64,000 bases of DNA from Thiobacillus sp. (GTDB lineage: Bacteria; Pseudomonadota; Gammaproteobacteria; Burkholderiales; Thiobacillaceae): the NCBI GenBank assembly GCA_016124745.1, contig WGNC01000018.1, forward strand, positions 124,001 through 188,000. The letters are read 5' to 3'. Shown here piece by piece: positions 47,484 to 58,915 of this stretch. The stretch's first letter is position 1, and each line of letters opens with the position of its first letter. A program made the translations under genes and the position numbers. Under the pieces are notes generated by a model. It searched no databases. It saw only the letters and a list, made by a program, of their open reading frames with translations, and was not told where the DNA came from.

Positions 47484-48050
47484 ATGAAGATCCGATGTAA
47501 ACCTGGGGCCGGTCCCTACCCAGCGCGAGAGCGCATCTTGCACACCGCGCACGACCTGTTCTACCGGGACGGCGTCCGGGCGACCGGCATCGACCGGGTC
47601 ATCGCCGAGTGCGGCGTGACCAAGACCACCTTCTATCGCCATTTCCCGAGCAAAAACGACCTGATTCGCGCCTACCTGGCGTACCGGCACCAGTGCTGGC
47701 TCGCCTGGTTCGCCGACGCCCTGGCGCGCCACGGCAACACGGCGGAAGCAATCGTCCCTGCGGTGGGCGAGTGGTTCCGTGACAGGCGGTTTCGCGGCTG
47801 CGCCTTCATCAACAGCGTCGGAGAACTGGGCGGCGTGCTACCAGAGGTCGTCGCCATCGCGCGCAGCCACAAGCAGGACATGACGGCTGCGATTGCTGCC
47901 GTGCTGCCGGCATCACGGCAGCGCATGAAGCTTGCGCAGACGGTGGCTCTGGCGATCGACGGCGCGATCGTTCGCACGCAGTTCGATGGGTCACCGAAAG
48001 AGGCCTTGTCCGCGCTCGACCGAATCGTCAGATCATTGCTGAAGGCATGA
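47484..48050 (+). CDS. TetR/AcrR family transcriptional regulator
   Basis: ARERILHTAHDLFYRDGVRATGIDRVIAECGVTKTTFYRHFPSKNDLIRAYL. Confidence 0.92.
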   Translation: MKIRCKPGAGPYPARERILHTAHDLFYRDGVRATGIDRVIAECGVTKTTFYRHFPSKNDLIRAYLAYRHQCWLAWFADALARHGNTAEAIVPAVGEWFRDRRFRGCAFINSVGELGGVLPEVVAIARSHKQDMTAAIAAVLPASRQRMKLAQTVALAIDGAIVRTQFDGSPKEALSALDRIVRSLLKA

Positions 48051-49473
48051 CGGCGTGGTGGGTGTCACTGCCGTGTCGCCATACTGCAGCCTCCAGTGCA
48101 TCGCCGGCTGCCATGCCCTGACCCAGCAGGGCAGCCAGCATGCCGGTGAGGCGGTCGCCGGAACCTGCCTGGGCAAGCCAGGGTCCGCCGCTGGTGTTGA
48201 TGGCGTAGCGGCCGCCGGGATGTGCGATCACGGTGCCGGCACCCTTGAGCGCGACGTGCGCGCGGTATTGTGCGCACAGACTGCGCGCGCATTCGATGCG
48301 ATCTGCCTGGACCGCCATGCCGCTTATGCCGAGCAGACGTGCGGCTTCGCCGGGGTGGGGGGTGAGCAGGGTGGGATGGCTGCGGCGAGCAGCCTGGCTG
48401 GCAAGGTCAGCATCGCCAGCCAGCAGGTTCAGCGCGTCGGCATCCAGTACCAGCGGGCAGGGGGCTGCCAGGGCAGTTTCCAGCAGGGCGTGTGCGCGCG
48501 GGCTCTGTCCCAGGCCGGGACCGACCGCCAGCACGCTCAGCGGAGCCACCAGCAGATTTTCCGGTACGGCAAACATTAAGCGTGGTTCGCCGAAATCGGC
48601 CACGACGCGTTCGTCCAGCATGCCCAGTGTGACGCTGCCAGCGCCCAGCTGCAGCGCAGCGCGTCCGGCGATCAGGCAGGCGCCCACCATGCCGGCAGTT
48701 CCTCCCATGATGCCGACATGCCCAAACTGGCCCTTGTGGCTGTTATGGGCGCGTGCAGGCAGGCGATGGCGGTTTTCCGATTGTGTCAGTCCGAAACCCG
48801 CGGTTGTTGCCAGCCCGGCCGTATCGACACCGAGCGTGTCGAGCAGGACTGCGCCTGCGAAATCCGGTCCGTCAGCGGTAAGGAGGCCGGGCTTGAGCCC
48901 GAGAAACGTCAGCGTCTGGTCGGCGCGCAGGGCACAGCCGCGTATCCGTCCGCTGTCGCTGTCCAGACCGCTCGGGATGTCGAGCGCCAGTCTGGGGCAG
49001 TCCCAGTCGTTGACCCGTGCGATCAAGCGCGCGTCCTCGCCCGTCACGTCGCGCGTGAGACCCACGCCGAACAGGCCGTCGACGACGAGGCTGAACCGCT
49101 GCGCCGGCGGAATGTCCGCCAGGATAGCGCCGCCGCTTTCGCGCCAGGCTTCGCGTGCACGGGCCGCATCGGGCGGCAGACGGGCCGCATCGGCGCGGCT
49201 CACGACGATGACGCGGGATCCCTGTTCCGTGAGTCGGCGCGCCACCACCAGCGCATCGCCCCCGTTGTTGCCGGGACCGGCCAGGACCAGGACGGGTTCG
49301 CCTGACTCGTCTGCCAGCGAGCCGGCCAGGTCGGCAGCCGCTGCACCCGCGCGTTCCATCATGGAGACATCCGGGTGGGAGGCCTGCCATTGCCGCTCGA
49401 TGTCACGGACGTCGGCGGCCGTCAACAGCGGTGGCGATACGAGAGCGAGTAGCGGGGTCGGCATGGGGCACAT
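48028..49473 (-). CDS. nnrDE: Bifunctional NAD(P)H-hydrate epimerase/dehydratase
   Basis: VLAGPGNNGGDALVVARRL, HKGQFGHVGIMGGTAGMVGACLIAGRAAL, GGPWLAQAGSGDRLTGMLAALLGQG. Confidence 0.92.
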   Translation of the reverse strand: MCPMPTPLLALVSPPLLTAADVRDIERQWQASHPDVSMMERAGAAAADLAGSLADESGEPVLVLAGPGNNGGDALVVARRLTEQGSRVIVVSRADAARLPPDAARAREAWRESGGAILADIPPAQRFSLVVDGLFGVGLTRDVTGEDARLIARVNDWDCPRLALDIPSGLDSDSGRIRGCALRADQTLTFLGLKPGLLTADGPDFAGAVLLDTLGVDTAGLATTAGFGLTQSENRHRLPARAHNSHKGQFGHVGIMGGTAGMVGACLIAGRAALQLGAGSVTLGMLDERVVADFGEPRLMFAVPENLLVAPLSVLAVGPGLGQSPRAHALLETALAAPCPLVLDADALNLLAGDADLASQAARRSHPTLLTPHPGEAARLLGISGMAVQADRIECARSLCAQYRAHVALKGAGTVIAHPGGRYAINTSGGPWLAQAGSGDRLTGMLAALLGQGMAAGDALEAAVWRHGSDTHHAVMPSAMI

Positions 49474-49667
49474 AGTCGAGGAGGGGGTTGCGCCTGTATC
49501 TTAAACCCGGCTGCGGTCACCCTGCGCTTTTTCAGATGCCGCACTGATCCCGGCAGCACATCGATACGTTGTCATCGACAGGCCCGCTGAGAAGGAGTCG
49601 GCCCGGCTTGCAAGACCGGGCTGGCGACCTAAACTGCAGAACATTCCGATGCTTTCAGGAGTGTCGT

Positions 49668-49886
49668 ATGGCAAACGCGAATCTCACCCCCGCAGGCGGC
49701 GTGGTGGCACAGTGTTCCGACGAGGAAACCTGCGCGGTCGTGACCTGTGCGGTGTGTTTGAAGGAAATCCCGGCCGATTCGATCAGGGTGGCGGATGCGC
49801 AGGACTACGTGCAGCATTTTTGCGGCCTCGACTGTCTGGAAATGTGGCGAAAACAGGCCGCTTTGTGCAGCAGACCGGCCGGCTAG
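49668..49886 (+). CDS. Small DUF3330-like Cys-rich protein
   Basis: CAVCLKEIPADSIRVADAQDYVQHFCGLDCLEMWRKQ. Confidence 0.65.
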   Translation: MANANLTPAGGVVAQCSDEETCAVVTCAVCLKEIPADSIRVADAQDYVQHFCGLDCLEMWRKQAALCSRPAG

Positions 49887-49938
49887 AGCTTCCCCGATCG
49901 GATAAAATAGCGCCTTTGCATTGTTCGCAAAGACGCAC

Positions 49939-52900
49939 ATGTCTTCCATCGCATCGCTCCCCGGCAGTGCCGCACTGTCCCCTTTCCGTATCGACAAGAT
50001 CCGCCAGGATGCAGCCCGGCTCGGGATAACGCTGGGTGAGGTCGCGGCGCGCTACTGGCATTTCGTGGAACTGGATGCCGACCTGGACGCGGCTGCCGCG
50101 CAGCAGCTGGCCAAAACGCTGGATTACGGCAGCCCTGCCGAAGCCCCTGTTGCCACAGAGATTCAACTTCTGGTCACGCCGCGCCCGGGCACGATCTCCC
50201 CCTGGTCGTCCAAGGCCACGGATATTCTCAGGAACAGTGGTCTCACCCAGTTGCAGAGGATCGAGCGCGGCGTCGCCTATCGACTGAGCGACAAGCAGGG
50301 CGCGGCCTTGTCTGCCGAGGCGCTTACGGCATTGCTGCCGTTGCTGCACGACCGCATGACGGAAGCCGTGATGAACTCGCTGGAGGCGGCACGGGGGCTG
50401 TTCCAGCATGTGCCACCGCGCGAGCTGACCGCGGTCGATGTGATGGCCGGCGGCCATGCCGCACTCGAATCCGCCAATCGCGAGCTGGGTTTGGCCTTGT
50501 CGGACGACGAACTCGACTACCTGGTCGAGCACTTCAGCCGCATGGGACGCAACCCGACCGACGTCGAGCTGATGATGTTCGCGCAGGCCAACTCTGAGCA
50601 CTGCCGCCACAAGATTTTCAATGCCTCGTGGGTGATCGACGGCGCGGCGCAGTCGAAGTCGCTGTTCGGCATGATCCGCGATACCCATGCAGCGCACCCG
50701 GATGGCACGGTGGTGGCGTATTCGGACAATTCCTCGGTCATCGAGGGGGCGCAGATCGATCGTTTCTATCCGCGCGGCGACGGCAGCTATGCCTACAGCA
50801 GCGAGCTGACCCATGTGCTGATGAAGGTGGAAACGCACAACCATCCGACGGCGATCTCGCCTTTCCCGGGAGCCGCGACCGGCAGCGGCGGCGAAATCCG
50901 CGATGAAGGCGCGACTGGCACCGGCTCCAAGCCCAAGGCCGGGCTGTGCGGATTCTCGGTTTCGAATCTGAACATCCCCGGCTATATCCAGCCGTGGGAG
51001 GCAGATGCCTATGGCAAGCCGGAACGCATCGTCAACCCGCTCGCGATCATGCTCGAAGGCCCGATCGGTGCGGCGGCATTCAACAACGAATTCGGCCGCC
51101 CCAACCTGGCGGGCTATTTCCGCACCTTCGAGGAAACCGTGGGCGGGCAACGCCGCGGCTATCACAAGCCCATCATGCTGGCGGGCGGGGTCGGCAGCAT
51201 CCGTGACGATCACGTGCACAAGAAGATGCTGCCCACCGGCACGCTGCTGATCCAGCTGGGCGGCCCTGGCATGCTGATCGGCCTCGGCGGCGGCGCCGCG
51301 TCCTCGATGGACACCGGCGCCAATGCGGCCAATCTGGATTTCGATTCGGTGCAGCGCGGCAACCCGGAAATGGAGCGCCGCGCACAGGAGGTCATCGACC
51401 GCTGCTGGCAGCTGGGCGCGGCGAACCCGATCCTGTCGATCCACGACGTCGGTGCGGGCGGCCTGTCGAACGCGCTGCCCGAGTTGGTGCATGGCGGTGG
51501 CCGCGGCGGACGCTTCGAACTGCGCGCCGCGCCGTCGGAAGAGTCCGGCATGTCGCCGCGCGAGATCTGGTGCAACGAGGCGCAGGAACGCTATGTACTG
51601 GCGATTCCGCCGGATCGCCTCGACGAATTCCGGGCGATGTGCGAGCGTGAGCGCTGTCCCTTTGCGGTGCTGGGCGAGGCCACCGAAGAAAACCATCTGC
51701 TGGTGCGTGACAGCCATTTCAACAACGCGCCGGTCGATGTGGATCTTGAAGTGATCCTCGGCAAGCCGCCGCGAATGACGCGTGACGTGGCCCATCGGGA
51801 CGCTGTCCTGGGACCGCTGGTGCTCGACGACATCGATTTGCGGGATGCGGTGTACCGGGTACTGGCGATGCCGGGCGTGGCGTCGAAGATGTTCCTGATT
51901 TCCATCGGTGACCGCTCGGTGGGCGGCATGACCGCGCGCGACCAGTGCGTCGGCCCCTGGCAGATTCCGGTGGCCGATTGCGCGATCACGCTGGCAGGCT
52001 ATCAGACCACCCGGGGTGAGGTGTTCTCGATCGGCGAGAAAGCCCCGCTGGCGCTGATCGATGCGCCGGCCTCGGGGCGCATGGCGGTCGTCGAGGCGAT
52101 CACCAATCTGGCTGCCGCGCGCGTGAAGGGACTCACGCAGGTGAAACTGTCGGCCAACTGGATGGCGCCAGCCGGACACCCGGGCGAGGACGCAGCGCTG
52201 TTCGATACCGTGGCCGCAGTGTCGCAGTACTGTCAGGCGCTGGGCGTCAGCATTCCGGTCGGCAAGGATTCGATGAGCATGAAGACCGTCTGGGATGCCG
52301 AAGGCGCGAAGAAGGCGGTCATCTCGCCGATCTCGCTGGTGGTCTCTGCGTTTGCGACAACGCCGGATGCGACTGCGCATCTGACCCCGCAATTGCGCAC
52401 CGATGCCGGCGATACCGATCTCGTTCTGATCGACCTCGGGCTGGGCAAGAATCGGCTAGGGGGATCGAGCTTCGCCCAGGCCTACAAGCAGGTGGGGGAC
52501 CGATGCCCGGATGCGCCGGCCGCTGCAGCGCTCACTGCGTTCTTCGATACCGTGCAGGCGCTGAACGCCGCCGGCAAGCTGCTGGCCTACCATGACCGCT
52601 CGGATGGCGGCCTGTTCGCCGCGTTGTGCGAAATGGCTTTTGCGGGACACTGCGGCGTGGATATCGACATCGACGAATTGTGCCTCCACCAGATTCGTCA
52701 CGAAATCGAGGACGAGGGCCTGCCTGAGCCCGAGGCGTTGCTCGAGGCCGGATACAGCCCGAGAATCTTCAACGGCCTGTTCAGCGAGGAGGCCGGCGCC
52801 GTGCTGCAGGTCCGCCGGTCCGATACCCCTGCGGTGATGCAGGCTTTCATCGGCAGTGGCCTGCGGGGGGCGTTTCATGTCATCGGCCATGTCAACGATA

Positions 52901-53895
52901 GCGATCGTGTGAGAGTGTTGCGCCAGAACAGGCTGATCTTCGACGAGGCGCGCACCGACCTGCAACGGGCCTGGGCGCGCACCAGCTACGAGATGGCGAA
53001 GCTGCGTGACAACCCTGCATGCGCCGAACAGGAGTTCGCAGCGCATGCCGATGCGGCTAATCCGGGGCTGCGTTACGCCCCGAGCTTCGATCCGCAGGCC
53101 GATGTCGCCGCGCCCGCCATCGCAACGGGCAAGCGGCCACGGGTGGCGGTGCTGCGCGAGCAGGGCGTCAATGGCCAGGTCGAGATGGCCGCCGCGTTCG
53201 ATGCCGCCGGTTTTGCTGCGGTCGACGTGCACATGAGTGATATCGTTTCCGGTCGGGTGGGGCTGGGCGATTTCAGCGGACTGGCCGCATGCGGCGGCTT
53301 CAGCTATGGCGACGTGCTCGGGGCAGGCGGCGGGTGGGCCAAGTCGATCCTGTTCAACCCGCGCGCGCGCGACCAGTTCGCAGCGTTTTTCGGGCGCACC
53401 GATACCTTCGCGCTCGGCGTGTGCAACGGCTGCCAGATGATGAGCCAGTTGCACGATCTGATCCCCGGCGCAGCGGCCTGGCCGCGTTTCGAGCGCAACC
53501 TTTCCGAGCAGTTCGAGGCGCGCTTTGCGCTGGTCGAGGTGCTGGATTCGCCGTCCCTGTTCTTTGCCGACATGGCCGGCTCGATGATGCCCATCGTGGT
53601 GTCACACGGCGAAGGCCGGGTCGTTTTCCGCGATCCTGGCCATGCGGCACAGGCTTTGTCGACGCTGAGATATGTCGATCACCGTGGTGCGCCGACGGAA
53701 ACCTATCCGATGAACCCCAATGGCTCGGCGGGGGGGCAGACCGGATTCACCACGCCTGACGGACGTTTCAGCATCCTGATGCCGCATCCGGAGCGCGTGT
53801 TCCGCGCCGCCCAGTTGTCGTGGAAGCCGCAGGAAATGACCGGTGCCGGTCCCTGGTTGCGCATGTTCCGCAACGCGCGGCGGGCGGTTGGGTGA
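49939..53895 (+). CDS. purL: Phosphoribosylformylglycinamidine synthase (large single-chain PurL)
   Basis: [51 protein letters not shown]-terminal glutaminase [12 protein letters not shown]. Confidence 0.97.
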   Translation: MSSIASLPGSAALSPFRIDKIRQDAARLGITLGEVAARYWHFVELDADLDAAAAQQLAKTLDYGSPAEAPVATEIQLLVTPRPGTISPWSSKATDILRNSGLTQLQRIERGVAYRLSDKQGAALSAEALTALLPLLHDRMTEAVMNSLEAARGLFQHVPPRELTAVDVMAGGHAALESANRELGLALSDDELDYLVEHFSRMGRNPTDVELMMFAQANSEHCRHKIFNASWVIDGAAQSKSLFGMIRDTHAAHPDGTVVAYSDNSSVIEGAQIDRFYPRGDGSYAYSSELTHVLMKVETHNHPTAISPFPGAATGSGGEIRDEGATGTGSKPKAGLCGFSVSNLNIPGYIQPWEADAYGKPERIVNPLAIMLEGPIGAAAFNNEFGRPNLAGYFRTFEETVGGQRRGYHKPIMLAGGVGSIRDDHVHKKMLPTGTLLIQLGGPGMLIGLGGGAASSMDTGANAANLDFDSVQRGNPEMERRAQEVIDRCWQLGAANPILSIHDVGAGGLSNALPELVHGGGRGGRFELRAAPSEESGMSPREIWCNEAQERYVLAIPPDRLDEFRAMCERERCPFAVLGEATEENHLLVRDSHFNNAPVDVDLEVILGKPPRMTRDVAHRDAVLGPLVLDDIDLRDAVYRVLAMPGVASKMFLISIGDRSVGGMTARDQCVGPWQIPVADCAITLAGYQTTRGEVFSIGEKAPLALIDAPASGRMAVVEAITNLAAARVKGLTQVKLSANWMAPAGHPGEDAALFDTVAAVSQYCQALGVSIPVGKDSMSMKTVWDAEGAKKAVISPISLVVSAFATTPDATAHLTPQLRTDAGDTDLVLIDLGLGKNRLGGSSFAQAYKQVGDRCPDAPAAAALTAFFDTVQALNAAGKLLAYHDRSDGGLFAALCEMAFAGHCGVDIDIDELCLHQIRHEIEDEGLPEPEALLEAGYSPRIFNGLFSEEAGAVLQVRRSDTPAVMQAFIGSGLRGAFHVIGHVNDSDRVRVLRQNRLIFDEARTDLQRAWARTSYEMAKLRDNPACAEQEFAAHADAANPGLRYAPSFDPQADVAAPAIATGKRPRVAVLREQGVNGQVEMAAAFDAAGFAAVDVHMSDIVSGRVGLGDFSGLAACGGFSYGDVLGAGGGWAKSILFNPRARDQFAAFFGRTDTFALGVCNGCQMMSQLHDLIPGAAAWPRFERNLSEQFEARFALVEVLDSPSLFFADMAGSMMPIVVSHGEGRVVFRDPGHAAQALSTLRYVDHRGAPTETYPMNPNGSAGGQTGFTTPDGRFSILMPHPERVFRAAQLSWKPQEMTGAGPWLRMFRNARRAVG

Positions 53896-53968
53896 TGCGT
53901 GCCGACTATGAGAAAATGACCCGCTTTGCCGCACTCGATCCGGCCGAGCCGGATCTCGATACCACGCC

Positions 53969-56788
53969 ATGAATGCACCCGAAAACCTCCTGACGGATGA
54001 CCACCTGCGCGCGCATGTCAAGCTGCTGGGCACCCTGCTTGGCCAGGTATTGCTGCAGTTTGCCGGCGAAGACGTGTTCGAGGCGGTCGAGACCCTGCGT
54101 CGCGGCTTTGCCGAATTGCAGCAGCAGGAAGACCAGCAGCGCCGGACCGAACTGATGAACATGATCGACGCCATGCCGGCCGAGAAGGTCGAGCTGGTGG
54201 TACGCGCCTTCTCGAGCTATTTCAAGCTGGTCAATGTGGCGGAAGAAAGCTATGCGCACCGCAACCGGCGCCGCATGCTGTCGCATGGCATGACGCTGTG
54301 GGAAGGCTCGTTCGATCGCACCCTTGCCGACCTCAAGGCACAGGGCATCTCGGTGAATACCCTGCAAGGCATGCTGAACCGCCTGCACTATGCGCCGGTG
54401 TTCACCGCACATCCGACCGAAGCCCGCCGCCGGGCGGTGATGGAGGTGATGCGCCGGGTGTTCCTGATTTGCGACCAGCTGTACAGCCCGACCCTGGGTG
54501 TAAACGATCAGCGCGAACTGGAGTCGCAGCTGGCTGCAGAAATTCAGGTGATGTGGCGAACCGATGAATTGCGCAGCGCCAAGCTCGAGGTGCGCGACGA
54601 AGTGCGTAACGGGCTGTATTACGTTCGGGAAAGCCTGTTCGAGGCGGTGCCGAAAGCGTACTACTATTTCGAGAAGGCCTTGCGCAAGCATTACGGGGTG
54701 AACGCCGACGGTGTCTGTCCGATCAATCTGCCAAGCTTCATCCGCTTCGGCTCATGGATAGGTGGCGACCGCGACGGCAACCCCTTCGTGACGGCGGACG
54801 TCACCGAGTGGACGGTGCATACGCAAATGCGGGAAGCGCTCGATCAGTATCGGGCGCGCGTCCTTGATCTGCGGCAGACGCTCACGCACAGCAGCGGTTG
54901 GTGCACCCCTTCCGCACCTTTCCTGGAACGCCTGGCGGAATACGAGGCCGAGTATGGCGATCAGGTGTTCCGCGGAACGGCCGTGCAGCTCTACAGCCGC
55001 GAACCCTATCGCCGCATGGCGGCCATGATGCTGGCGCGGCTGGACGCGAATCTGTCCTATGTCCGCCAGTGCCTGGCCGATGTGCCGAGCTTCACCTCGC
55101 ACCTCGCCTACGAAAATGCCGCCGCCTTCCTCGACGATCTCTATCTGGTGCGCGACTCGCTGATCAGCCATGGCGACCGCATCGTCGCGATGCAGGATCT
55201 GCAGGCGCTGATCCGGCTGGTCGAAAGTTTCGGCTTCCACTTGCTGCAACTCGACATCCGCCAGGAATCGACCGTCCACACGCGCACGGTCGTTGCGGTG
55301 CTGCAGCAGATCGATTCCGACTTCGACTATGCGGGCGCCTCCGAGGCCGACCGCTTGCTACGCCTGTCGGCCTGGATCGGCCACATCGACCCGATCGAGG
55401 TCAGGGATGCCGACCTCGACGACGAGGCACGCGAGACGCTCGCGGTGTTCCGGCGCATGGCCAAGCTGCAGGCCGAAGTGGGGGATGAGGTCTTCGGCAC
55501 CTATGTGATTTCGATGACGCACAGTGCTTCCCACGTGATGGAAGTGATGCTGCTGGCGCGCCTGGTCGGCTTGTGCGGCTACAACGGGCTCGACTGGATT
55601 TGCCGCATTCAGGCGGCGCCGCTGTTCGAGACGGTCGACGACCTGCAGCACAGTGAACCCATCCTCGACGAGTTGCTGTCGAACAAGGTTTACCGGGCGC
55701 TGGTGGCGGCCAATGGCAACCGCCAGGAGGTCATGCTCGGCTATTCGGATTCCTGCAAGGACGGCGGCATCCTGGCGTCGAACTGGAATCTGTATCAGGC
55801 CCAGCTTTCAATCATCGCGTTGACCCAGCATTACGGGGTCGAATGCCGGCTGTTCCACGGCCGTGGCGGCACGGTGGGCCGCGGAGGCGGTCCCACACAC
55901 GACGCGATCCTGTCGCAGCCACCTGGCACGGTCAACGGCGAAATCCGCTTCACCGAGCAGGGCGAGATGCTGTATTACAAGTACGGCAATCCCGAAACGG
56001 CCAATTACGAGATCGGCATGGGCGTCACCGGCCTGCTCAAGGCCAGCGCTACTGCGCTCGCGCAAAGCGGCGTGCGCTACCCGCAGGAATATCTGGACCG
56101 CATGAGCGCCATTGCCGAGGCAGGCGAGCAGTCCTACCGTGCGCTGATCGGGATGCCGGGCTTCATCGACTATTTCTACGAGAGCACCCCGGTCAGCGAA
56201 ATCGGTCTGCTCAACATCGGCAGCCGCCCGTCGCATCGCAAGAAGGCCGACCGCTCGTTGGGATCAATCCGCGCCATTCCCTGGGTGTTCGGCTGGGCGC
56301 AGTCGCGCCATACGCTGCCCGCCTGGTACGGCATTGGCAGCGCGCTTCAGCATTTCATCGGCAGCCAGCCGGATGCACTGGCGCAACTGCAGGCGATGTA
56401 CCGCGAGTGGCCGTTCTTCCGCAGCCTGCTGTCCAACGTGCAGATAGCATTGACCAAGGCCGACATGGAAATCGCGGAGGAGTATGCACGCCTGTGCGAT
56501 CACCCCAACACCATGACGGTCTATCGCTCTATCGCCGACGAATACGCCCGCACTGTGGCGTGCGTCAAACAGGTTGCCCGAATCGAGTCCCTGCTGGAGG
56601 ACAATCAGCTTCTGAGCCTGTCGATCTCGCGCAGGCGTCCCTATCTCGATCCCATCAACCATATCCAGGTCCGCATGCTGAAGCGATATCGCTCCGAGAC
56701 AGTGTGGGAGTCGGAGCAGGACAACTGGCTGACACCGCTCAAGCGCTCGATCAATGCCATCGCTGCCGGGATGCGCAACACCGGATGA
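53969..56788 (+). CDS. ppc: Phosphoenolpyruvate carboxylase
   Basis: VFTAHPTEARRRAVMEVMRRVF, MLGYSDSCKDGGILASNW, FHGRGGTVGRGGGP. Confidence 0.97.
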   Translation: MNAPENLLTDDHLRAHVKLLGTLLGQVLLQFAGEDVFEAVETLRRGFAELQQQEDQQRRTELMNMIDAMPAEKVELVVRAFSSYFKLVNVAEESYAHRNRRRMLSHGMTLWEGSFDRTLADLKAQGISVNTLQGMLNRLHYAPVFTAHPTEARRRAVMEVMRRVFLICDQLYSPTLGVNDQRELESQLAAEIQVMWRTDELRSAKLEVRDEVRNGLYYVRESLFEAVPKAYYYFEKALRKHYGVNADGVCPINLPSFIRFGSWIGGDRDGNPFVTADVTEWTVHTQMREALDQYRARVLDLRQTLTHSSGWCTPSAPFLERLAEYEAEYGDQVFRGTAVQLYSREPYRRMAAMMLARLDANLSYVRQCLADVPSFTSHLAYENAAAFLDDLYLVRDSLISHGDRIVAMQDLQALIRLVESFGFHLLQLDIRQESTVHTRTVVAVLQQIDSDFDYAGASEADRLLRLSAWIGHIDPIEVRDADLDDEARETLAVFRRMAKLQAEVGDEVFGTYVISMTHSASHVMEVMLLARLVGLCGYNGLDWICRIQAAPLFETVDDLQHSEPILDELLSNKVYRALVAANGNRQEVMLGYSDSCKDGGILASNWNLYQAQLSIIALTQHYGVECRLFHGRGGTVGRGGGPTHDAILSQPPGTVNGEIRFTEQGEMLYYKYGNPETANYEIGMGVTGLLKASATALAQSGVRYPQEYLDRMSAIAEAGEQSYRALIGMPGFIDYFYESTPVSEIGLLNIGSRPSHRKKADRSLGSIRAIPWVFGWAQSRHTLPAWYGIGSALQHFIGSQPDALAQLQAMYREWPFFRSLLSNVQIALTKADMEIAEEYARLCDHPNTMTVYRSIADEYARTVACVKQVARIESLLEDNQLLSLSISRRRPYLDPINHIQVRMLKRYRSETVWESEQDNWLTPLKRSINAIAAGMRNTG

Positions 56789-57363
56789 CCATGGAGAACG
56801 GTGTGCCGCCTCCTTCCGCCAATGAGCCGAAGCGTCGCGGGCTGGTTGTTTCAGTCGGTCTGAACGTCGTGCAGCTGGTGCTGATTTGCATCCTCGTCTT
56901 GTATGCCTTCATGCTGAACGTCGATTTGGGGGACGTGAAACGGCGGCTGTCGAAGGAAGTCGAAATCCGCCAGCAAACCGAGACCTATCTGGTCGAAACG
57001 CGTAATCAGCTGACAGACAGTCTGCATGAGATCGAGCAGCTCAAGGCACAACTGGCCTACAAGGAAACGGATTATCAGGCGACGGCGACGACCTTGCCGC
57101 CTATTCCGGTGGTCATCAACTTCCGCTCATCCATTCTGGGCAAGGGGCTGGTTGCAGTGATCCAGAACACCAGCGATCGCTATCTGCCCGTGGTGCTCAG
57201 TGTCCGCAACCCCTCCTTGTCGACAGCCAAGCGCTTCAAACTCGAGCTCGAGCCCAAATCCAGCATCGACTTTGGCCACCTCGAAGGCTGGCAGTTCGCG
57301 GCGGGAGACGAGCTGGGCCTGTATAACGACGGATTCGGCGCGCTGAAAATCACGGTGCCGTGA
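56785..57363 (+). CDS. Hypothetical single-pass membrane protein with coiled coil
   Basis: ATGA overlap with ppc; N-terminal TM (GLVVSVGLNVVQLVLICILVLYAFML) then periplasmic region. Confidence 0.7.
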   Translation: MTMENGVPPPSANEPKRRGLVVSVGLNVVQLVLICILVLYAFMLNVDLGDVKRRLSKEVEIRQQTETYLVETRNQLTDSLHEIEQLKAQLAYKETDYQATATTLPPIPVVINFRSSILGKGLVAVIQNTSDRYLPVVLSVRNPSLSTAKRFKLELEPKSSIDFGHLEGWQFAAGDELGLYNDGFGALKITVP

Positions 57364-57487
57364 CCACCGGCTTGCCAAGTCCCGACCTTGCCTGGCAAGG
57401 GGCGGGCGCCCTGGCGAGGGCCGATCTGGATTTCAGGTCCGACCTATGATAAAAGACACCGGTATCCATAATATTTAGGGCCGCACG

Positions 57488-58855
57488 ATGTCGTCGACAC
57501 TGGCACTGTTGCAGAAGTACAGCGTACCCGGTCCCCGTTATACGTCTTATCCGACCGCGCCGTACTTCCACACCGGCTTTGGCGAGGCCGACTGGGTCGA
57601 GGCGCTGGCTACACCGGCGCCGGATCGCGGGCTGTCGCTCTACGCCCATATTCCCTTCTGTGATTCGCTTTGCTACTACTGCGGCTGCAACATGGTGGCG
57701 ACGCGCGATTACAGCAAGACCCAGCCTTATCTGGCGATGCTCGACCGGGAGATGGCGCGCACCGCGCAGCTGGTCGATGGCAAGCGTGTCGCGCACCAGT
57801 TGCATTGGGGCGGCGGCACGCCCACCTATCTCAATCCGGACGACATCCGATGGCTGATGGCGATGATGCGCCAGTACTTCACGCTGGCGCCCGACGCCGA
57901 AATCAGCTGCGAGGTCGACCCGCGTGAACTGACGCGCGAACACCTGGAAGCCTTGCGCGAATCAGGATTCAACCGCGTGTCGTTCGGCGTTCAGGACATG
58001 GATCCGGACGTGCAGCAGGCGGTCAATCGTATCCAGTCGGAGTTGCTGATCCAGCAGGTGATCGACTGGTCACGGGAACTGGGGTTTTCCAGCATCAACC
58101 TGGACCTGATTGTCGGCTTGCCGAAGCAGTCCATCGAGAGCTTCAGCCGTACGCTGGATCGAGTGGTGGCGTGGGCGCCTGATCGCCTGGCGGTGTTCGC
58201 CTATGCCCACGTGCCCTGGATGAAGAAACATCAGCAACTCATTATGGAATCAGACCTGCCGGATTCGGCAACCCGACTGGGTTTGCAGCAGGCAGTCAAC
58301 GAGACACTGGGCGCGGCAGGCTACGTCAACATCGGGCTTGACCATTTCGCCAGACCGGAAGATGAACTGGTACGCGCGCAGCAGAACAAGACCCTGTGGC
58401 GCAACTTTCAGGGCTACACCACCTATAAGAACAGTGACATTCTGGCTTTTGGCGCGTCCAGCATCAGCCAGACGGCTGACGTTTACATGCAGAACGAAAA
58501 GAACCTCAAACGCTATCAGGAGCGCATCGCCGCCACCGGACTGGCAGTCGAGCGCGGCTTGAAGCTCAATCGCGACGACCAGATCCGGCGTGAAGCGATC
58601 ACCCGCGTGATGTGCGACCTGGAACTCGATTTCGCTGCGTTCGGCAGCGAGTGGGGGATTGTCTTTACCGACTATTTTGCCGACGCACTTGCCGACCTGC
58701 GTCCACTTGCGGACGACGGCTTGGTGACGATGGACGCCGGCAGAATCAGCGTGACTCAGACCGGCAGGTTGTTCCTGCGCAATATCGGGATGTGCTTCGA
58801 CCGCTATCTGAAGCAGGCATCGACGGATAAACCGCGCTATTCGAAGACGGCCTGA
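57488..58855 (+). CDS. hemN: Oxygen-independent coproporphyrinogen III oxidase
   Basis: PGPRYTSYPTAPYF, radical SAM CDSLCYYCGCN, GGGTPTYLNPDDIRWLM. Confidence 0.96.
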   Translation: MSSTLALLQKYSVPGPRYTSYPTAPYFHTGFGEADWVEALATPAPDRGLSLYAHIPFCDSLCYYCGCNMVATRDYSKTQPYLAMLDREMARTAQLVDGKRVAHQLHWGGGTPTYLNPDDIRWLMAMMRQYFTLAPDAEISCEVDPRELTREHLEALRESGFNRVSFGVQDMDPDVQQAVNRIQSELLIQQVIDWSRELGFSSINLDLIVGLPKQSIESFSRTLDRVVAWAPDRLAVFAYAHVPWMKKHQQLIMESDLPDSATRLGLQQAVNETLGAAGYVNIGLDHFARPEDELVRAQQNKTLWRNFQGYTTYKNSDILAFGASSISQTADVYMQNEKNLKRYQERIAATGLAVERGLKLNRDDQIRREAITRVMCDLELDFAAFGSEWGIVFTDYFADALADLRPLADDGLVTMDAGRISVTQTGRLFLRNIGMCFDRYLKQASTDKPRYSKTA

Positions 58856-58866
58856 TACCCTGAAAT

Positions 58867-58895
58867 TGCAACGCGCCGCAGGGCGGCGCGTTGCA
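58867..58895. terminator. Strong hairpin between convergent hemN and lipoprotein gene, putative terminator
   Basis: Perfect 13-bp stem TGCAACGCGCCGC-agg-GCGGCGCGTTGCA, no T-tract. Confidence 0.55.
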
Positions 58896-58915
58896 GCTTG
58901 TGGTCCCTGGCAAGA

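Noticed and set aside
49783-52392. 869-aa minus-strand ORF antisense to purL
   Set aside because: Shadow ORF; no recognisable domain, purL motifs continuous on the plus strand.
57385-57399. CCTTGCCTGGCAAGG palindrome upstream of hemN as an FNR or terminator element
   Set aside because: Does not fit TTGAY-N4-ATCAA and lacks a T-tract; too little support to call a function.
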